From contig JAITPH010000224.1 in assembly GCA_031289515.1 (NCBI GenBank), positions 1 to 11,898 of the forward strand: 11,898 nt of DNA, in the 5' to 3' direction. Shown piece after piece: positions 7,907 through 11,898 of the stretch. The notes beneath the pieces are model-generated. The model had not been told where the DNA came from. It saw only the letters and a program-made list of their open reading frames with translations, and did not search any database. The position numbers were made by a program, and so were the translations under genes. This DNA is from Tannerella sp. GTDB taxonomy: Bacteria; Bacteroidota; Bacteroidia; Bacteroidales; Tannerellaceae. Position 1 is the stretch's first letter; the number at the start of each line of letters is the position of its first letter.

Positions 7907-8916
7907 TGGCGCTGTTGGTAACAATCATTGTTCTTGCTCTTGTTTTTGATTATATAAACGGATTTCACGACGCTGCCAATTCTATCGCGACTATTGTCTC
8001 GACGAAAGTGCTGACGCCGTTTCAGGCTGTTATCTGGGCTGCATTCTTCAATTTCGTGGCTTTTTTTATTGCGAAGTATATTATTGGAGAGTTCGGCATC
8101 GCAAACACTGTTTCCAAGACTGTTTTTGAGCAATATATAACTCTGCCTGTAATTTTGTCGGGCATTATCGCCGCTATCGTCTGGAATCTTGCAACGTGGT
8201 GGTTTGGCATTCCGTCGTCGTCGTCTCATACGCTTATAGGCGGATTTGCAGGCGCGGCTATCATGGCGAGCGGTTTTAAAGCTATTCAAAGCGCCGTGAT
8301 AATAAAGATTGCCGTTTTCATCTTTATGGCTCCTTTTATCGGTATGATTGTCGCCTTGATTATCACGACAATTGTGCTTCATATATGCAAAAAGGCGAAT
8401 CCGCACAAGGCCGAATCGTGGTTTAAGCGATTACAGCTGGTTTCGTCGGCTCTTTTCAGCGTTGGTTTCGGACTTAACGATTCGCAAAAGGTTATGGGCA
8501 TAATTGCCGCAGCCATGATTGCCGCTCAACCTTTGGGCTTGGGAATCGAATCTATCGACGACATGCCTAACTGGGTCGCTTTTGCCTGTTTTACGATGAT
8601 TGCCCTTGGCACAATGTCGGGCGGCTGGAAGATAGTCAAGACAATGGGATCGCGCATCACAAAAGTGACGCCGTTGGAAGGCATGGTAGCCGAATCTGCG
8701 GGCGCTCTGACGCTTTACCTCACCGAGTTTCTGAAGATTCCGGTAAGCACGACGCACACCATTACCGGCGCAATAATCGGCGTAGGCGCGACAAAACGCC
8801 TGTCCGCCGTCCGCTGGGGAGTGACGAAAAACCTGCTCGTAGCATGGATTCTGACAATACCGGTCAGCGCCATCCTCGCCGCATTGATATATCTTGTCGT
8901 TACATTGTTTATATGA
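7903..8916 (+). CDS. pit: PiT-family inorganic phosphate transporter
   Basis: The 337-residue integral membrane protein takes up phosphate, usually as a metal-phosphate complex driven by a cation gradient. The two inverted PiT repeats show their signatures: GFHDAAN at 20-26 and LNDSQK at 191-196. Each is followed by a serine/threonine-rich pore motif, GIPSSSSHT (102-110) and IPVSTTHT (279-286). About ten hydrophobic helices are separated by a short basic loop near 160-175. The start overlaps the DUF47 stop by 4 nt; a second ATG directly follows at 7906 and is equally possible. The length is near the bacterial minimum for the family, without the long cytoplasmic loop of larger members. No convincing terminator follows the stop. 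Confidence 0.94.
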   Translation: MMALLVTIIVLALVFDYINGFHDAANSIATIVSTKVLTPFQAVIWAAFFNFVAFFIAKYIIGEFGIANTVSKTVFEQYITLPVILSGIIAAIVWNLATWWFGIPSSSSHTLIGGFAGAAIMASGFKAIQSAVIIKIAVFIFMAPFIGMIVALIITTIVLHICKKANPHKAESWFKRLQLVSSALFSVGFGLNDSQKVMGIIAAAMIAAQPLGLGIESIDDMPNWVAFACFTMIALGTMSGGWKIVKTMGSRITKVTPLEGMVAESAGALTLYLTEFLKIPVSTTHTITGAIIGVGATKRLSAVRWGVTKNLLVAWILTIPVSAILAALIYLVVTLFI

Positions 8917-8947
8917 GATTTTCGGTTTTTGCAAAAAAAAACAACAA

Positions 8948-8983
8948 TTTGTTTGGCGGTTCAAAAAAAAGGCCATACTTTTG
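8948..8983 (+). promoter_or_regulatory. Bacteroidota-type promoter of the phe/tyr leader and pheA operon
   Basis: TACTTTTG at 8976-8983 matches TAnnTTTG perfectly. Two adjacent TTTG copies precede it (8948-8951 and 8952-8955); the second has an exact 20-nt spacer. This is the best-formed promoter in the window. Transcription would start near 8987-8990, 12-15 nt before the leader-peptide ATG, which places the leader ORF at the very 5' end of the transcript, as in classical attenuators. Confidence 0.8.
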
Positions 8984-9001
8984 TCGTCAAATATTAGAGA
9001 G

Positions 9002-9055
9002 ATGAGAAATTATTTTAGCGCATATTTTTACTTTTACTTTTACTTTTACAGGTGA
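9002..9055 (+). CDS. Phe/Tyr-rich leader peptide of the pheA operon
   Basis: The ORF encodes the 17-residue peptide MRNYFSAYFYFYFYFYR. Six Tyr and five Phe make up 11 of 17 residues, and positions 8-16 are nine consecutive aromatic codons alternating Tyr and Phe. It begins just downstream of a good promoter, directly after a purine stretch (AGAGAG, 8996-9001), and ends one base before the antiterminator arm. Its likely role is as a sensor: ribosome speed over the Phe and Tyr codons reports charged tRNA-Phe and tRNA-Tyr levels. The peptide itself probably has no function. The composition and position match pheA-type leader peptides in principle; I do not recognise this exact peptide. Confidence 0.85.
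   Translation: MRNYFSAYFYFYFYFYR
9026..9049 (+). repeat. (TTTTAC)4 tandem hexamer within the leader ORF
   Basis: Four perfect, uninterrupted copies of TTTTAC span 9026-9049. In the leader frame each copy spans one Phe (TTT) and one Tyr (TAC) codon, so gain or loss of a copy changes the sensor by a Phe-Tyr pair without shifting the frame or the stop codon. Confidence 0.9.
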
Positions 9056-9056
9056 G

Positions 9057-9120
9057 GGCAGGAGTTTTATATGTACTAAAAATCGAATAGATTAATAAAA
9101 ATGAACATAGAAGTCCTGCC
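9057..9120 (+). promoter_or_regulatory. Antiterminator structure of the pheA operon attenuator
   Basis: GGCAGGA at 9057-9063 pairs perfectly with TCCTGCC at 9114-9120, the inner part of the terminator's 5' arm. After one G-G mismatch (9064/9113), six more pairs including one G-U join 9065-9070 to 9107-9112, giving 13 pairs around a 36-nt loop. The two structures are mutually exclusive. The 5' arm starts one base after the leader stop codon. A ribosome at the stop should cover it and favour termination; one stalled in the aromatic run leaves it free. No good complement to this arm was found further upstream. Confidence 0.75.
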
Positions 9121-9146
9121 ATAAACGACGGCAGGACTTTTTTTTT
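9111..9146 (+). terminator. Intrinsic terminator (attenuator) upstream of pheA
   Basis: AAGTCCTGCC (9111-9120) and GGCAGGACTT (9130-9139) form a perfect 10-bp stem with a 9-nt loop. The stem runs into nine consecutive T's (9138-9146). This is a textbook intrinsic terminator, 24 nt before the pheA start and after a short ORF, so its natural reading is premature termination of the operon's own transcript rather than the end of pit. Confidence 0.9.
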
Positions 9147-9170
9147 ACTGTTTTAAAAATAATTTGTAAG

Positions 9171-10013
9171 ATGAAAAAAGTAGCAATTCAAGGTATTTCA
9201 GGCTCGTATCACGATGTGGCGGCCCACAGTTTTTTCGATAGAGAAGACATTGAAATTATCGGATGTATCACGTTCAGAGAGGTGGTGAACAAGATTCGCG
9301 ACGATGCCTCCGTCGTAGGTTTGATGGCAATAGAAAACACTATTGCGGGTAGCCTTTTGCAAAATCACGAACTGATAAGGCAAAGCGGATGTTATATCAT
9401 CGGCGAATATAAACTGCGCATAGCACATTCGCTTGCCGCCGTTCCCGGCACGAAACTGTCGGATGTGACGGAGGTGAACTCGCATCCTATCGCGCTGATG
9501 CAATGCTCCGACTATCTCGAATCGCTGCCGAACGTTAAGATCGTGGAAAAAGAAGATACGGCATTGAGCGCCAAATGGATCGCCGAAAACAGTCTCAAGG
9601 GACACGCCGCAATCTGCGGCAGGAATGCGGCAGAGATATACGGTCTCGAAGTCCTCGCCGAAGGCATCGAAACGAACAAACGCAATTTTACACGTTTTCT
9701 CGCCATTGCCGACCCATGGACTGCGGAAGACATGCTTAAAGCAAAGGTTAAAAACAAGTCGTCGCTTGTCTTTGCGTTGCCTCACACCTCCGGCAGCCTC
9801 TCGAAAGTCCTTACTATACTGTCGTTTTACGACATGAATCTGTCGAAAATACAATCGTTGCCCATAATAGGACGCGAATGGGAATATCTGTTCTACATCG
9901 ACCTGACTTATACCGATTATACGAGATATAAACAGGCTTTGGACGCAATAATACCGCTGACTAAGGATTTGAAAATTTTAGGAGAATATGAAGAAGGACA
10001 GCAAAGTGTATGA
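9171..10013 (+). CDS. pheA: Prephenate dehydratase with C-terminal ACT domain
   Basis: The 280-residue enzyme converts prephenate to phenylpyruvate, the committed step of phenylalanine synthesis. The catalytic domain (1 to about 180) shows ENTIAGS (55-61), SHP (104-106) and the catalytic TRF motif in NFTRF (172-176). An ACT domain follows (about 197-275). Its two effector-site regions read GSLSKV (208-213) and KIQSLP (226-231), where many Phe-inhibited enzymes have GAL- and ESRP-type sequences, so feedback inhibition may be altered. There is no fused chorismate mutase, unlike E. coli PheA; that activity is expected from the DAHP synthase gene downstream. It is the first structural gene after the attenuator. 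Its 3' end overlaps the aminotransferase start by 26 nt. Confidence 0.95.
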   Translation: MKKVAIQGISGSYHDVAAHSFFDREDIEIIGCITFREVVNKIRDDASVVGLMAIENTIAGSLLQNHELIRQSGCYIIGEYKLRIAHSLAAVPGTKLSDVTEVNSHPIALMQCSDYLESLPNVKIVEKEDTALSAKWIAENSLKGHAAICGRNAAEIYGLEVLAEGIETNKRNFTRFLAIADPWTAEDMLKAKVKNKSSLVFALPHTSGSLSKVLTILSFYDMNLSKIQSLPIIGREWEYLFYIDLTYTDYTRYKQALDAIIPLTKDLKILGEYEEGQQSV

Positions 10014-11196
10014 AATAGTTCCCGCACAGCGCATTAGCAGTGTGGAGGAATATTATTTTTCAAAGAAATTGAAAGAGGTAGCCGAAATGAACGCAGCCGG
10101 TAAAGACGTGATAAATCTCGGCGTCGGAAGTCCCGACATGCCTCCGTCGAAGCAGGCGATTGATGTTTTCTGCGACGAAGCGAGGAAAGACGACGTGCAC
10201 GGTTATCAGTCATATATCGGAATACCCGCATTGCGACAGGGTTTTGCCGATTGGTACGGCAAATGGTTTGGAGTAGAGCTTGACCCGAAAACGGAGATTC
10301 AACCGTTGATTGGCTCGAAGGAAGGAATATTGCACATATCAATGGCTTTTATCAATCCGGGCGACGGCGTCCTGATACCTGATCCGGGATACCCTACTTA
10401 TACTTCGGTAAGCCGACTTACAGGCGCAGATATTGTTGCTTACAACCTGGACGAACAGCATGGCTGGTATCCGGATTTCGACGAACTGGAGCGGCTGACG
10501 GCAGAAAGGAACAGAGAGGGAAAACAGGCGATCAAACTGATGTGGACAAATTATCCGAACATGCCTACCGGCGCGGATGCAAGCGACGAATTGTACGAGC
10601 GACTTGTAGATTTCGGTCGCCGGCACAATATAATTATATGTAACGACAATCCTTACAGCTTCATTCTCAACGACCGCCCGCGCAGTATACTCGGCGTTCC
10701 CGGCGCGAAAGATATATGTATAGAGCTTAATTCCATGAGTAAAGCTCATAACATGCCCGGCTGGCGTATGGCTATGCTTGCTTCAAACAGTCGGTTTGTT
10801 CAGTGGATACTCAAAGTCAAGAGCAATATAGATTCAGGACAGTTCAAGCCGATGCAATCTGCTGTTGTCGAGGCTCTTAAAGCCGACAGGGAATGGTATG
10901 ACAATATGAATGAGATTTACGGAACACGTCGCAATATTGCCGGTCAAATCATGGACGCGCTGGGTTGCCGTTATGACTACAAACAGGTAGGCTTATTTTT
11001 GTGGGGCAGGATTCCGGATGATGCCGCGAGCAGCGAAGCATTGGCAGACAAGGCTTTATATGAGGCTAATGTGTTTGTCACGCCCGGTGTCATTTTCGGC
11101 AGTCAGGGAGCGAGATACATTCGCATTTCGCTTTGTTGCAAGGACGAGACTCTGAAAAAAGCCCTCGACAGACTGAAAAAAATAACTAACAACTAA
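9988..11196 (+). CDS. PLP-dependent class I/II aminotransferase of the aromatic amino acid operon
   Basis: The 402-residue protein is a fold-type I aminotransferase. The PLP-binding lysine is K252 in SMSKAHNMPGWR. Cofactor and substrate contacts include NMPTG (191-195), D220 and Y223 in CNDNPYSF, R260 and the C-terminal R379 in YIRIS. Between pheA and DAHP synthase, the likely reaction is transamination of phenylpyruvate and/or 4-hydroxyphenylpyruvate to Phe and Tyr, but sequence alone cannot exclude aspartate or LL-diaminopimelate aminotransferase activity, since DapL-like enzymes look similar. The ATG at 9988 lies inside the end of pheA and has a GGAG (9981-9984) just upstream, one of the few Shine-Dalgarno-like sites here, suggesting coupled translation. 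Confidence 0.93.
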   Translation: MKKDSKVYEIVPAQRISSVEEYYFSKKLKEVAEMNAAGKDVINLGVGSPDMPPSKQAIDVFCDEARKDDVHGYQSYIGIPALRQGFADWYGKWFGVELDPKTEIQPLIGSKEGILHISMAFINPGDGVLIPDPGYPTYTSVSRLTGADIVAYNLDEQHGWYPDFDELERLTAERNREGKQAIKLMWTNYPNMPTGADASDELYERLVDFGRRHNIIICNDNPYSFILNDRPRSILGVPGAKDICIELNSMSKAHNMPGWRMAMLASNSRFVQWILKVKSNIDSGQFKPMQSAVVEALKADREWYDNMNEIYGTRRNIAGQIMDALGCRYDYKQVGLFLWGRIPDDAASSEALADKALYEANVFVTPGVIFGSQGARYIRISLCCKDETLKKALDRLKKITNN

Positions 11197-11206
11197 AATA
11201 ACAATT

Positions 11207-11898
11207 ATGAAAGATTTGGATTTACAATCAATTTTACTGCCGGGCGTCGACGATAAACGTCCGTTAGTCATTGCCGGACCATGCAGCGCCGAAACCGAAG
11301 AACAGGTGCTTGATGCGGCAAAAGCGCTGGCATCAAAAGAAATTAAGATATTTCGCGCCGGAATCTGGAAGCCGCGAACAAAACCGGGCGGATTTGAAGG
11401 CATTGGCTCTAAGGGTTTGAAATGGCTCAAGCGTGTCAAGGAGGAGACAGGGATGTATGTGGCTACCGAAGTGGCTACGCGCGAACACGTATTCGAGGCT
11501 GTAAAAGCCGGAATAGACGTCTTGTGGATAGGAGCGCGCACATCGGCAAATCCTTTCGCCATGCAGGAAATAGCAGATGCGCTGCAAGGAATCGACGTGC
11601 CTGTTCTCATCAAGAATCCTGTTAATCCCGACATCGAACTTTGGATTGGAGCTATAGAACGTATCTATGGCGCCGGTCTGCATCGTATTGGCGTCATTCA
11701 CAGAGGTTTCAGCTCTTACGACAAGAAAATGTACCGTAACATGCCATTGTGGCATATTCCTATCGAACTGCGCCGTCGCTATCCAAACCTGCCTATTCTT
11801 TGCGACCCAAGTCATATCGGCGGCAAGCGCGAACTTATAGCTCCGCTTTGTCAGCAGGCTATGGACTTGAATTTCAATGGTTTGATTATCGAATCGCA
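11207..11898 (+). CDS. 3-deoxy-7-phosphoheptulonate (DAHP) synthase, partial; probably fused to chorismate mutase
   Basis: The first 230 residues are present and the frame runs off the right edge without a stop. The enzyme condenses phosphoenolpyruvate and erythrose 4-phosphate, the first step of the shikimate pathway. It belongs to the type I-beta group related to KDO8P synthase. Visible motifs are IAGPCSAE (22-29), WKPRTKPGGFEG (54-65), ATEVATRE (86-93), WIGARTSANPF (107-117), LIKNPVNP (134-141), HRGFSS (165-170) and CDPSHIGGKRE (199-209), the last carrying metal-binding residues. In Bacteroidales this gene commonly carries a C-terminal AroQ chorismate mutase domain, which would supply the activity missing from this pheA; that part lies outside the window, so the fusion is inferred. 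The start is 10 nt after the aminotransferase stop, in the same operon. Confidence 0.93.
   Translation, partial: MKDLDLQSILLPGVDDKRPLVIAGPCSAETEEQVLDAAKALASKEIKIFRAGIWKPRTKPGGFEGIGSKGLKWLKRVKEETGMYVATEVATREHVFEAVKAGIDVLWIGARTSANPFAMQEIADALQGIDVPVLIKNPVNPDIELWIGAIERIYGAGLHRIGVIHRGFSSYDKKMYRNMPLWHIPIELRRRYPNLPILCDPSHIGGKRELIAPLCQQAMDLNFNGLIIES

Noticed and set aside
7510..8406. 298-codon minus-strand frame across DUF47 and pit
   Set aside because: It is antisense to two well-supported genes that overlap as ATGA; the product is low-complexity, rich in Arg, Ser, Asn and Asp, with no family features.
8926..8937. TTTTTGCAAAAA palindrome after the pit stop codon
   Set aside because: Almost purely A/T with no loop room, so it is unlikely to act as the pit terminator.
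9101..9124. Seven-codon ORF (MNIEVLP) overlapping the terminator 5' arm
   Set aside because: It has no ribosome-binding signal or informative codons, and its sequence is fixed by the terminator stem; chance is sufficient.

Overview
The window looks like chromosomal DNA of a member of the Bacteroidota, most likely Bacteroidales. Four gene starts are preceded by the Bacteroidota sigma-factor pattern (TTTG, about 20 nt, TAnnTTTG), and most starts lack a Shine-Dalgarno sequence. The gene content agrees: an AdoCbl-dependent ribonucleotide reductase, a DPE2-like GH77 enzyme with two starch-binding modules, and a pheA / aminotransferase / DAHP synthase cluster. This is inferred from motifs and gene order; no database search was possible.

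Layout. (1) 112-516, plus strand: a small bactofilin. (2) 522-5751, minus strand: nrdJ followed 7 nt later by a DPE2-type 4-alpha-glucanotransferase, probably one transcript, converging on the bactofilin with a 5-nt gap. (3) 5752-6122: a divergent intergenic region with the nrdJ promoter at one end, the promoter of the next operon at the other, and an 11-bp inverted repeat between. (4) 6123-8916, plus strand: an FkbM-type methyltransferase, a PhoU-like DUF47 protein and a PiT phosphate transporter, tightly packed. (5) 8917-9170: a control region for the next operon. (6) 9171 to the right edge: prephenate dehydratase, a class I/II aminotransferase and a DAHP synthase whose 3' end lies outside the window.

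The most interesting part is 8948-9146. A good promoter precedes a 17-codon ORF encoding MRNYFSAYFYFYFYFYR, in which 11 of 17 residues are Phe or Tyr, including nine in a row. One base after its stop codon begins an arm that can pair with the 5' arm of a perfect 10-bp terminator (9 U's) located 25 nt before pheA. This has the form of ribosome-mediated transcription attenuation. Scarce Phe-tRNA or Tyr-tRNA would stall the ribosome in the aromatic run, let the antiterminator form and open an operon that makes both amino acids. The alternating Phe/Tyr run is encoded by a (TTTTAC)4 microsatellite. I found no separate 1:2 protector hairpin of the enterobacterial type; the position of the leader stop codon suggests the terminating ribosome itself covers the antiterminator arm.

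The remaining genes look like intact housekeeping functions. I saw no CRISPR array, insertion sequence, tRNA or rRNA.
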